From the NCBI GenBank assembly GCA_016293435.1, contig JAEDEG010000121.1, forward strand, positions 1 through 7,517: 7,517 bases of DNA, in the 5' to 3' direction. Made by a program: the position numbers and the translations under genes. This document shows, piece after piece, positions 1 through 5,939 of this stretch. Numbering within the stretch: the stretch's first letter is position 1; the number at the start of each line of letters is the position of its first letter. Source of the stretch: Clostridia bacterium. Lineage in GTDB: Bacteria; Bacillota; Clostridia; UMGS1810. Below the pieces are notes generated by a model. The model saw only the letters and a program-made list of their open reading frames with translations. It made no database searches and was not told the DNA's origin.

Positions 1-31
1 GTTCAATCTCCCACTGAAAACGTTGAATGAC

Positions 32-44
32 GCGGCTTTGCCGC
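32..44 (-). other. Short GC hairpin just after queA stop
   Basis: GCGGC-ttt-GCCGC forms a five-pair stem directly after the queA stop codon, in otherwise AT-rich sequence. No T run follows it on the minus strand, so it is not a convincing intrinsic terminator. A second weak inverted repeat (TTCAA at 2-6 with TTGAA at 23-27) lies next to it. The two hairpins may be the edge of an intergenic repeat or the start of a spacer before the next gene. The window ends too soon to tell. Confidence 0.4.
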
Positions 45-1070
45 TTATTGAATAAGCATTGCATCACCAAAGCTGAAGAATCTATATTTTTCTCTAACAG
101 CCTCTTCGTATGCTCTCATAATATTCTCCTTTGAAGAAAATGCACTCACAAGCATAAGAAGTGTGGATTCGGGCAAGTGGAAATTGGTAATAAGACTGTC
201 CACACACTTAAATTTATATGGCGGATAAATAAAAATATCTGTCCAGCCGCTCGAGGCTGTGACTGTGCCGTCGGGCTTTGCAACGGTTTCAAGCACACGC
301 GTTGAGGTTGTGCCGACAGCCACAATTTTACCGCCGTTTTGTCGGGCTGAGTTTATCTTTTGGGCAGTATCAGAATCTATCACATAAAATTCGGAATGCA
401 TTTTATGATTTTCTACATCGTCTGTCTTTACGGGTCTGAAGGTACCGAGACCGACATGCAAAGTAACATAGGCAATTTGCACACCCTTTGCTTCTATTTT
501 GGCAAGGAGCTCTTTGGTAAAATGAAGTCCCGCTGTGGGAGCCGCGGCAGAGCCGGAATTTTTGGAATATACGGTCTGATAGCGTTCTTTGTCTTCAAGC
601 TTTTCGGTAATGTAGGGCGGGAGAGGCATCTCACCGAGCTCATCGAGCACATTTTCAAAAAGTCCCTCATATTCAAAGCATACAATGCGGTTGCCGTCGT
701 TTACCGTTTCTTTTATTTCGGCAACGAGCTTGCCTCCTCCAAAAGATACTTTAACCCCCGGCTTACACTTTTTGCCGGGCTTTAAAATTACCTCCCACTC
801 TCTTTCGCTCTTTCGGTTAAGAAGAAGAAATTCTATCCTTGCACCGGTGCCCACCTTTTCGCCAATGAGCCTTGCAGGGATAACCTTGGTATCGTTGAGC
901 ACGAGGCAATCTCCGGGTGTGAGATAATCTTCTATATGGTAAAACTGAGAATGACTTATGCTTCCATCCTCCCTGCCGAGTATGAGAAGCCTTGAGGAAG
1001 CCCTGTCACTGAGCGGAGTTTGGGCAATGAGCTCCTTGGGTAAATCATAATAAAAATCACTTGTTTTCAA
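45..1070 (-). CDS. queA: S-adenosylmethionine:tRNA ribosyltransferase-isomerase (QueA)
   Basis: QueA transfers and isomerises the ribosyl group of S-adenosylmethionine onto 7-aminomethyl-7-deazaguanine at the wobble position of GUN-anticodon tRNAs (Asp, Asn, His, Tyr), giving epoxyqueuosine. It is cytoplasmic. The family is clear along the whole 341 residues: LNDTKV (58-63), GEMPLPPYI (146-154), GSAAAPTAGLHFT (182-194), HVGLGTFRPV (205-214), MHSEFYVI (234-241), VGTTSTRVLE (262-271), and LITNFHLPESTLL (303-315). I chose the TTG at 1070-1068 because the product then begins MKTSDFYYDLP, the usual QueA N-terminus, and AAAGGAA lies 10 bases upstream. An in-frame ATG at 1118 would add 16 residues unlike the family and has no ribosome site. 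The gene follows the SpoIID-like gene by about 56 bases and is probably cotranscribed with it. The usual partner tgt is not inside the window. Confidence 0.95.
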   Translation of the reverse strand: MKTSDFYYDLPKELIAQTPLSDRASSRLLILGREDGSISHSQFYHIEDYLTPGDCLVLNDTKVIPARLIGEKVGTGARIEFLLLNRKSEREWEVILKPGKKCKPGVKVSFGGGKLVAEIKETVNDGNRIVCFEYEGLFENVLDELGEMPLPPYITEKLEDKERYQTVYSKNSGSAAAPTAGLHFTKELLAKIEAKGVQIAYVTLHVGLGTFRPVKTDDVENHKMHSEFYVIDSDTAQKINSARQNGGKIVAVGTTSTRVLETVAKPDGTVTASSGWTDIFIYPPYKFKCVDSLITNFHLPESTLLMLVSAFSSKENIMRAYEEAVREKYRFFSFGDAMLIQ

Positions 1071-1080
1071 AGCTGTAACT

Positions 1081-1087
1081 TTCCTTT
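1081..1087 (-). promoter_or_regulatory. Ribosome binding site deciding the queA TTG start
   Basis: The minus strand reads AAAGGAA here, 10 bases before the TTG at 1070. No comparable purine-rich site precedes the in-frame ATG at 1118. With the protein alignment this fixes the start at the TTG. Confidence 0.65.
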
Positions 1088-1126
1088 CGCAAGGCACGGA
1101 GAAATGCTTTCCGCGCATTAATATTG

Positions 1127-2455
1127 TTATTGCAAATATGCACCTTTATAGTAAAATGTAAGAATCTTATCATAGGTAAAGCCCCGGTTTGCCATGCCTT
1201 TGGCACCGTATTGGCTCATGCCGAGACCGTGTCCCCAGCCGGAACCGTTGATAATCCACGAATCCGCATTTGCCGCCGTACCAACGTGCTGCTGCTTGCC
1301 CGAAGAGCTGAGGGAATAATATCCGCTTGTAAGATTTGCTGTAGACTGCGAACCCTTTGCAACAAACCAGTTTACACCGGCTTCAGAGTTTGATCCCACA
1401 ACATGCACATACGGTGCCACTGCATCTGAACCCGAAGGAGTTATGGTATACTTCTGGCTGTATAGACCAAAAAAGCTTCGTGTGCGGTCGTTTTTGAGAA
1501 CATAAGTACCGTTTGTGCCGTACACTGTGACCTCATAGGTGCGCCCGTATTCATCGGCTCCCGTAACCTTGAAATCTGTGATTTCGCCAATATTGACCGA
1601 AGCATTGTCAAGCTTTTTCTTTATGTCACTTTTGGTCAAGGTTACCGACCAGCTTGCACGGGGGTTGCCCGTGTTTTCTTCATAAGGATCGGGGCCTGCC
1701 TGCAAATAAGGGATGTCATTTCCCCACACATATTTGGCATAGCCGATGGAGCCTCCGTTTGACGAGGAATAAAGTGTCTGCACAATTGAGCCGTTGTACA
1801 TAAGGAGCTGATCTTTTGTCTCTCTTGCTGCTCTGAGAGTTGATTCACTCTCGCCCGACATACCGAGATATGCCTGACAGTCCTGAGTGGCACAGAGGTT
1901 AAAGCCAAGTGAGGAATGACGGTTCCATGTGGTTATGCAATAGCTGCGTGCGCACACTGCCTGAGCCTTGAGGGCCTCTATGGGCCATGAGGGGCTCATC
2001 TCCTTGCCTACAACAGCCGCAACATAGTCGTTGATATTTACAAAATTAATCACAGTAAGGCGACCCGATGAATCGGGAATAAACTCCACACCGCCACGGT
2101 AAAGGGCCCCGTCGATGCTGACCGTGCCGTTTATGGGCGAAAGAGCAAAATTGCCACCTACAGTATTGCATACATTATCGCCTACGCTTACTGCCCCATT
2201 GCCGTAGGCTGTGACCTTCAGCGAGGTTTCTGAAAATGAAAAAAGTCCTACAAAGCTTGAGCCGTCCATATAGCCGGCATAAAAGCCCGACGATGATGAT
2301 AACGTAACCTGCGACTTTGCCGTTGAAGAATAGAAAAGCCCCACCTTTACGGTTTCGTATTTCGGATCAATCGCATAGCTGTGAATCGTGGAAAATGTAA
2401 GTACAAGTGTTATTAATAAGATAAATTTCGAAAGAATTTTTAACCGTATATTCAT
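1127..2455 (-). CDS. SpoIID/LytB-domain protein, secreted or membrane-anchored
   Basis: This is a SpoIID-family protein; SpoIID itself is the lytic transglycosylase that cleaves denuded glycan strands during engulfment in sporulation. Here the 442-residue product starts with a hydrophobic segment (about 8-28, ending HSYA) that is either a signal peptide or a membrane anchor. The SpoIID core follows: INDYVAAVVGKEMSPSWP (141-158), with E152 aligning with the catalytic glutamate, EALKAQAVCARSY (160-172), YSSSNGG (229-235) and GWGHGLGMSQYGA (406-418). About 65-75 residues (roughly 335-403) sit between the RSFF segment and GWGHG, where I expect only a short link in SpoIID. With an added N-terminal region they explain the length, about 100 more than B. 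subtilis SpoIID. The start is the ATG at 2455: the longest in-frame start, a TTG at 2521, overlaps the -35 box. It lies upstream of queA. Whether it acts in sporulation or in vegetative wall remodelling cannot be told, so I give no symbol. Confidence 0.9.
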   Translation of the reverse strand: MNIRLKILSKFILLITLVLTFSTIHSYAIDPKYETVKVGLFYSSTAKSQVTLSSSSGFYAGYMDGSSFVGLFSFSETSLKVTAYGNGAVSVGDNVCNTVGGNFALSPINGTVSIDGALYRGGVEFIPDSSGRLTVINFVNINDYVAAVVGKEMSPSWPIEALKAQAVCARSYCITTWNRHSSLGFNLCATQDCQAYLGMSGESESTLRAARETKDQLLMYNGSIVQTLYSSSNGGSIGYAKYVWGNDIPYLQAGPDPYEENTGNPRASWSVTLTKSDIKKKLDNASVNIGEITDFKVTGADEYGRTYEVTVYGTNGTYVLKNDRTRSFFGLYSQKYTITPSGSDAVAPYVHVVGSNSEAGVNWFVAKGSQSTANLTSGYYSLSSSGKQQHVGTAANADSWIINGSGWGHGLGMSQYGAKGMANRGFTYDKILTFYYKGAYLQ

Positions 2456-2467
2456 TTGTATATCCAT

Positions 2468-2472
2468 CCCTC
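2468..2472 (-). promoter_or_regulatory. Ribosome binding site of the SpoIID-like gene
   Basis: GAGGG on the minus strand lies 12 bases before the ATG at 2455, slightly long but usable. It touches the alternative ATG at 2467 directly, which argues against that start. Confidence 0.5.
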
Positions 2473-2492
2473 TATCATTAGTATCCAAATAT

Positions 2493-2521
2493 ATAATAAC
2501 AGATTTAAATGAAATTTTCAA
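2493..2521 (-). promoter_or_regulatory. Sigma-A-type promoter for the SpoIID-like gene and queA
   Basis: On the minus strand TTGAAA (2521-2516) is followed after exactly 17 bases by TATTAT (2498-2493), preceded by TGT, giving an extended -10 (TGnTATTAT). Transcription would begin near 2486, leaving about 30 bases before the ATG at 2455. A vegetative-looking promoter is notable because SpoIID in B. subtilis is driven by the sporulation factor sigma-E. No second promoter is visible before queA. Confidence 0.65.
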
Positions 2522-2625
2522 GTATTAATAAGGTATTTGTACTTTTCAATTATATTACACAGAATATTTACATATATTAGATATAAAAAGTTTGCACATA
2601 TATAAAAATATGTATAAATTATACA

Positions 2626-2654
2626 TTGACATTGTTGTATTTAAATGTTATTAT
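2626..2654 (+). promoter_or_regulatory. Sigma-A promoter of the lysine riboswitch/asd-dapA-dapB operon
   Basis: A perfect TTGACA (2626-2631) is followed after 17 bases by TATTAT (2649-2654), one mismatch from consensus. Transcription would start near 2661, about 14 bases before the first strand of riboswitch helix P1, so the whole aptamer is in the RNA. The flank upstream (about 2560-2625) is strongly A+T rich and could act as an UP-like element. Confidence 0.8.
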
Positions 2655-2671
2655 TACAGTAATTGAAATAT

Positions 2672-2838
2672 ACAGATAGAGGCGCGCCCGATAATGAGTA
2701 ACGCAGAGGAGAATGGCAGAATTTGATGAATTTGCGCGAAAGGTGACGGCGCCGAAGCGTATTTTATTCTGCATAAAATATTGCTGGTTATGCGGTTAAC
2801 AGCTGTATAACTGTCGCCCCCGGGCGGAGTGCTATCCA
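2672..2838 (+). promoter_or_regulatory. Lysine riboswitch (L box) aptamer
   Basis: The conserved L-box landmarks occur in order. GATAGAGG opens helix P1 (GATAG 2675-2679), followed by GAGTA (2696-2700), CGCCGAAGC, GCTGG, ACTGTC (2810-2815) and GGAGTGCTATC (2826-2836), whose CTATC closes P1. Helix P5 is visible as TCGCC (2814-2818) with GGCGG (2823-2827; one G-U pair). Lysine riboswitches bind free L-lysine and in Firmicutes usually act by premature termination. The placement fits: the first gene downstream is asd, then dapA and dapB, and an intrinsic terminator lies between aptamer and asd. In the lysine-bound state P1 and P5 form, the terminator folds and transcription stops. Confidence 0.95.
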
Positions 2839-2884
2839 CAGTAATGCAGTGCGTTAGCTGCATCAGATGTTTGCATTTGCCCGG
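2820..2884 (+). promoter_or_regulatory. Predicted antiterminator of the lysine riboswitch
   Basis: CCGGGCGGA (2820-2828) can pair with TTTGCCCGG (2876-2884) over nine consecutive pairs: six G-C, two G-U and one A-U. The left strand overlaps aptamer helix P5 and the right strand takes four bases of the terminator stem, so this helix excludes both. It encloses a separate perfect hairpin, ATGCAG (2844-2849) with CTGCAT (2858-2863). The pairing is seen directly; its role as antiterminator is inferred from position. Confidence 0.6.
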
Positions 2885-2905
2885 TTGATATCAACCGGTT
2901 TTTTT
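2881..2905 (+). terminator. Intrinsic terminator of the lysine riboswitch
   Basis: CCGGTTGATATCAACCGG (2881-2898) is a perfect palindrome, folding as a seven-pair stem with an ATAT loop, followed at once by seven T residues (2899-2905). It lies between the L-box aptamer and asd, so it acts as the conditional off-switch for the operon rather than as the end of an upstream gene, which runs the other way. Confidence 0.92.
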
Positions 2906-2965
2906 GTATAGTGACAGCTCTTTGGTCACATATCTTTGTATAATAATGTTTTGGAGGTATAAATC

Positions 2966-3967
2966 ATGAAAAAGTACAACATTGCAGTGGTGGGTGCTAC
3001 AGGTATGGTTGGCAGAACATTCCTCAAGGTTTTGGAAGAAATCAAGCTCCCCGTAGAAAACTATTATCTGATGGCATCTGCCAAAAGTGCGGGTAAGAAG
3101 ATTGAATTTATGGGTAAGGAATATGTTGTTGAAGAGCTTTGCGAAAATTCATTTGATAAAGACATCGATATAGCTCTCTTCTCGGCAGGCGGTTCTACCA
3201 GTGAAAAGTTTGCTCCCATTGCCGCATCAAAGGGTGTTGTTGTAATTGACAACTCCAGCGCATGGAGAATGGATCCTGAGGTTCCCCTCGTTGTGCCCGA
3301 GGTTAACCCCGACGATATCAAATGGAACAAGGGTATCATCGCTAACCCCAACTGCTCTACAATTCAGGCTATGGTAGCTTTGAAGCCCCTTCATGACAAA
3401 TATAAAATAAAGAGAGTTGTATACTCTACATATCAGGCGGTATCGGGCGCAGGTCTTGCAGGATATCAGGATCTCGAAAACGGTCTTAAGGGCGAAGCTC
3501 CCAAAAAGTTCCCCCACCCCATTGCAGGCAACTGTCTTCCTCACATCGATTCATTCCTTCCCAACGGCTATACCAAGGAAGAAATGAAAATGGTTAACGA
3601 AACAAGAAAAATCCTCGGCGACGACAGCATAAGAATTACCGCTACAACAGTACGTGTACCTGTGTTTGACAGCCACTCCGAGTCAATCAATGTAGAATTC
3701 TACAACGATTTTGATCTTGACGAGCTAAAAGGCGTGCTTGCAAGCGCTCCCGGAATCATCATCAAAGACGATCCCGAAAACAATGTATATCCCCTCGCCC
3801 TTGATGCAGCCGGCACCAACGAAACATATGTCGGCCGTATCAGAAGAGACGAAAGTGTAGACTCAGGCGTTAACCTCTGGGTTGTTGCAGATAATATCAG
3901 AAAAGGTGCTGCCACAAACGCTGTTCAGATTGCCCAAAAGCTTATTGAAATTTGGAACGAGCAATAA
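2966..3967 (+). CDS. asd: Aspartate-semialdehyde dehydrogenase
   Basis: Asd reduces L-aspartyl-4-phosphate with NADPH to aspartate 4-semialdehyde, the branch point to lysine/diaminopimelate, threonine and methionine; it is cytoplasmic. The 333-residue length is normal. The N-terminal dinucleotide fold begins KYNIAVVGATGMVG (glycine loop 10-16), GGSTS lies at 75-79, and the catalytic cysteine is C130 in NPNCST. YQAVSGAG (156-163) carries the conserved Gln (157), NETRKI (211-216) is a substrate-binding segment, and RVPVFDSHSES (230-240) carries the catalytic His (237). GGAGG at 2953-2957 sits eight bases before the ATG. It is the first gene of the operon, directly behind the lysine riboswitch terminator, so its expression should fall when lysine is plentiful. 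As it also supplies threonine and methionine, putting it under lysine control alone suggests the other branches have another supply or accept this control. Confidence 0.97.
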   Translation: MKKYNIAVVGATGMVGRTFLKVLEEIKLPVENYYLMASAKSAGKKIEFMGKEYVVEELCENSFDKDIDIALFSAGGSTSEKFAPIAASKGVVVIDNSSAWRMDPEVPLVVPEVNPDDIKWNKGIIANPNCSTIQAMVALKPLHDKYKIKRVVYSTYQAVSGAGLAGYQDLENGLKGEAPKKFPHPIAGNCLPHIDSFLPNGYTKEEMKMVNETRKILGDDSIRITATTVRVPVFDSHSESINVEFYNDFDLDELKGVLASAPGIIIKDDPENNVYPLALDAAGTNETYVGRIRRDESVDSGVNLWVVADNIRKGAATNAVQIAQKLIEIWNEQ

Positions 3968-3969
3968 TA

Positions 3970-3976
3970 GAAAGGA
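3970..3976 (+). promoter_or_regulatory. Ribosome binding site deciding the dapA start
   Basis: GAAAGGA lies 11 bases before the ATG at 3988. The longer in-frame reading begins with TTG at 3952 inside the end of asd, has no site of its own and adds 12 residues absent from the family. Confidence 0.6.
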
Positions 3977-3987
3977 CAGACTGCATT

Positions 3988-4875
3988 ATGAAAAAGACAG
4001 TATTTACCGGTTCCGGCGTTGCCATAATAACCCCATTTACCGAAAATGGTGTAAATTATGACGAGCTCGGCAGAATGATTGAGTATCATATCGAAAACAA
4101 AACCGATGCAATAATAATCTGCGGTACCACCGGCGAAGCATCAACCATGCCCGATGAAGAGCACTGCAGCGTCATCAAATATACCGTGGATAAGGTTGCA
4201 GGCAGAATACCCGTTATTGCAGGAACCGGATCCAACGATACCCCCCATGCAATAAAACTCACAAAGTTTGCCGAAAATGCGGGTGCAGACGCAATTCTCA
4301 CCGTCACACCATACTACAACAAGGCAACACAAAAAGGTCTTATAGAGCATTTTACAGCTATTGCAAGCTCTGTAAGCATACCGATTATTTTGTATAATGT
4401 TCCTTCAAGAACCGGCTGCAATATCAAGCCCGAAACTCTGAAAAAGTTATCCGAAATCGAAAACATTGTGGCTGTAAAGGAGGCAAGCGGAGACCTTTCT
4501 CAGGTTGCAAAAATTGCCTCAATCTGCGGCGACAGCTTGGATATTTATTCCGGTAATGACGATCAGATTCTGCCCATACTGTCACTTGGCGGCAAGGGGG
4601 TAATATCTGTTGTGGCAAATGTTGCCCCCACCAATACACACAACATGGTTCACGAATTTCTTGCCGGCAACATAGAAGAAGCCAAAAAGCTTCAGCTCGG
4701 TATGATTGAGCTTGTAGACGCACTGTTTTGCGAGGTTAATCCTATCCCCGTTAAAACCGCTCTCGGTCTTATGGGATGGAATACCGGTGAGCTCAGGCTC
4801 CCTCTCACCTCTATGGAGGAGAAGACCTTGAATCAGCTCAAAACTGCAATGAAAAACTACGGTCTTTTAAATTAA
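3988..4875 (+). CDS. dapA: 4-hydroxy-tetrahydrodipicolinate synthase
   Basis: DapA condenses pyruvate with aspartate semialdehyde, the committed step to diaminopimelate and lysine. It is a class I aldolase with a TIM barrel, normally a cytoplasmic tetramer. The 295 residues match the family. GTTGEAST (46-53) carries the Thr pair of the active site (T47, T48), Y110 lies in TPYYNK, YNVPSRTG (136-143) holds Y136 and R141, and VKEASGD (163-169) holds the Schiff-base lysine K164. Numbering runs three ahead of the E. coli enzyme throughout. At the lysine feedback site the E. coli His56 equivalent is kept (H59), but His53 is D56 and Glu84 is H87, so feedback sensitivity is unclear. The gene follows asd by 20 bases and precedes dapB by 21, so all three share the riboswitch-controlled transcript. 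Confidence 0.97.
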   Translation: MKKTVFTGSGVAIITPFTENGVNYDELGRMIEYHIENKTDAIIICGTTGEASTMPDEEHCSVIKYTVDKVAGRIPVIAGTGSNDTPHAIKLTKFAENAGADAILTVTPYYNKATQKGLIEHFTAIASSVSIPIILYNVPSRTGCNIKPETLKKLSEIENIVAVKEASGDLSQVAKIASICGDSLDIYSGNDDQILPILSLGGKGVISVVANVAPTNTHNMVHEFLAGNIEEAKKLQLGMIELVDALFCEVNPIPVKTALGLMGWNTGELRLPLTSMEEKTLNQLKTAMKNYGLLN

Positions 4876-4896
4876 TAGATATCGGAGATAAACAAT

Positions 4897-5652
4897 ATGA
4901 CAAATATTGCACTTTTTGGATGTAACGGAAAAATGGGTCAGGTTATTGCCGGAATCGTAAACAGTGATCCCGATGTAAAAATCGCTTTCGGATATGATAT
5001 CAATACCGAAGCAAAAAACTCATTTCCCGTATACAACAACACAGAAAGCATCAAAGAGGATGCCGATGTAATTATCGATTTTTCACACCCGGCATCACTG
5101 CCTGCAATAATAAAATATTCCAAAGAGAAAAAAATCCCCTGCGTTATTGCAACCACAGGTCTTTCGGACAGTCAGCTTGCAGAGATTGACTCTCTTTGCA
5201 AGGAGGTTGCAGTGTTTAGGTCGGCAAATATGTCACTTGGCATAAACCTCCTTATTAACCTTGTCAAAAAAGCGGCTTCGCTTCTGGAGGGTAAGTTTGA
5301 TATAGAAATTATCGAAAAACACCACAATCAGAAGATTGACGCGCCCAGCGGTACAGCTCTTATGATAGCCGATGCCATATCGGACACACTCATTGATAAA
5401 CCCGAGTATGTGTATGACAGACATTCGGTACGAAAGAAAAGAAGCAAAGCCGAAATCGGTCTGCATGCAGTAAGAGGCGGAACAATAGTGGGTGAACACG
5501 AGGTTATTTTTGCGGGAAATGATGAAATCGTGGAAATAAAGCACACTGCCATGAGCAAAGAAATCTTTGCCGAGGGAGCCATTAAGGCTGCCAAGTTCTT
5601 GGTTGGTAAAAAACCCGGAATGTATAACATGGCACAGCTTATTGAAGAATAA
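4897..5652 (+). CDS. dapB: 4-hydroxy-tetrahydrodipicolinate reductase
   Basis: DapB reduces the DapA product with NAD(P)H to tetrahydrodipicolinate, in the cytoplasm. The 251 residues are typical. The N-terminal dinucleotide fold has the glycine loop GCNGKMG (8-14). The signature EKHHNQKIDAPSGTA (140-154) contains the catalytic His142 and Lys146. GGTIVGEHEV (194-203) lies in the substrate domain and MYNMAQLIEE closes the protein in the usual way. CGGAG at 4883-4887 is nine bases before the ATG. It is the last gene of the asd-dapA-dapB unit, and a terminator starts eight bases after its stop. The later steps (DapD/DapH or DapL, DapF, LysA) and aspartokinase are not in the window, so the operon is partial with respect to the pathway. 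Confidence 0.97.
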   Translation: MTNIALFGCNGKMGQVIAGIVNSDPDVKIAFGYDINTEAKNSFPVYNNTESIKEDADVIIDFSHPASLPAIIKYSKEKKIPCVIATTGLSDSQLAEIDSLCKEVAVFRSANMSLGINLLINLVKKAASLLEGKFDIEIIEKHHNQKIDAPSGTALMIADAISDTLIDKPEYVYDRHSVRKKRSKAEIGLHAVRGGTIVGEHEVIFAGNDEIVEIKHTAMSKEIFAEGAIKAAKFLVGKKPGMYNMAQLIEE

Positions 5653-5660
5653 TAATAATT

Positions 5661-5710
5661 AAATTCCCCGAGGGCTGTGTTGTAATACGGTTTTCGGGGA
5701 ATTTATTTTG
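5661..5710 (+). terminator. Terminator closing the asd-dapA-dapB operon
   Basis: AAATTCCCCG (5661-5670) and CGGGGAATTT (5695-5704) form a perfect ten-pair stem, followed by the T-rich ATTTATTTTG. The 24-base loop is larger than usual, though A5671-T5694 and two G-T pairs can extend the stem inward. It lies eight bases after the dapB stop and isolates the lysine genes from the next unit. Confidence 0.8.
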
Positions 5711-5807
5711 AATTTGATAACGGAATTGAAATTTTATTAAAATATTATGAAAAAAAACCACTGATAGTCATATTATATAATAATTATTGCAGTATGTGAA
5801 AAAAATA

Positions 5808-5858
5808 ACATAATTTGACATAATTTTAAAAAAAGCCTTGCCTAACCGCGAATTATGT
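5808..5858. repeat. Three-copy ACATAATT motif (two direct, one inverted)
   Basis: ACATAATT occurs at 5808-5815 and 5818-5825, exactly ten bases apart, and inverted (AATTATGT) at 5851-5858. In the leader of the NifU-like gene this could be a protein-binding array with sites on one helix face. Alternatively, the copy at 5818 could pair with the inverted copy in RNA, which would compete with the nested hairpin at 5829-5903. The region is very A+T rich, so chance similarity is a real possibility. Confidence 0.4.
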
Positions 5859-5873
5859 GATAAAATTTTATCA
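5858..5873. promoter_or_regulatory. Perfect 16-base palindrome, possible operator
   Basis: TGATAAAATTTTATCA is a perfect dyad. It resembles a Fur-type box (TGATAA n3 TTATCA) but has four central bases instead of three. It ends five bases before a TATAAT (5879-5884), a usual place for a repressor site. It is also the tip of the larger hairpin, so a DNA-level and an RNA-level reading compete. Confidence 0.35.
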
Positions 5874-5878
5874 TCTAA

Positions 5879-5884
5879 TATAAT
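5879..5884 (+). promoter_or_regulatory. Candidate -10 box for the NifU-like/GGGtGRT operon
   Basis: A perfect TATAAT would start transcription near 5891, leaving about 50 bases before the ATG at 5940. No acceptable -35 lies 16-18 bases upstream and no TGn extension is present, so an activator or a different promoter would be needed. The clean TTGACA at 5815-5820 is too far away to pair with it. Confidence 0.3.
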
Positions 5885-5939
5885 GCGTAGGTGTGGCTTT
5901 TTTGTGTGCATCTATGTAGACTAAGAAAGGGGTTCTATA

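Larger units (their letters stand above)
5829..5903 (+). promoter_or_regulatory. Long nested inverted repeat ending in a T run, in the leader of the NifU-like gene
   Basis: Paired blocks nest in order: AAAAAAGCC (5829-5837) with GGCTTTTTT (5895-5903), CCTA (5841-5844) with TAGG (5888-5891), CGC (5847-5849) with GCG (5885-5887), ATTAT (5852-5856) with ATAAT (5880-5884), and at the tip the perfect palindrome TGATAAAATTTTATCA (5858-5873). The whole 75 bases can fold into one interrupted stem whose 3' side ends in six T residues, like an intrinsic terminator, yet it sits 36 bases before a start codon. It may be an attenuator or riboregulator, or a terminator backing up 5661-5710. I do not recognise it as a known RNA family. 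Confidence 0.55.

Noticed and set aside
360..785. Open frame of 141 codons on the plus strand opposite queA
   Set aside because: It is antisense to a clear, fully conserved queA reading frame, has no ribosome site and no recognisable protein features.
2465..2521. Longer N-termini for the SpoIID-like protein (TTG at 2521, ATG at 2467)
   Set aside because: The TTG lies in the -35 box of the promoter and the ATG at 2467 abuts the GAGGG. The ATG at 2455 gives a clean hydrophobic export signal.
2654..2863. Open frame of 69 codons on the minus strand across the riboswitch
   Set aside because: It lies in the complement of a structured lysine aptamer; there is no ribosome site and no protein-like pattern.
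2939..2944. Perfect TATAAT between the riboswitch terminator and asd
   Set aside because: No -35 at a workable distance (GTGACA at 2911 is 22 bases away), and a start near 2951 would leave only about 15 bases before asd and bypass the riboswitch. Kept only as a remote possibility.
5815..5820. Perfect TTGACA as the -35 of the NifU-like operon
   Set aside because: At 16-18 bases downstream the sequence is GC-containing (TTGCCT region) with no -10 resemblance; the nearest TATAAT is 58 bases away.
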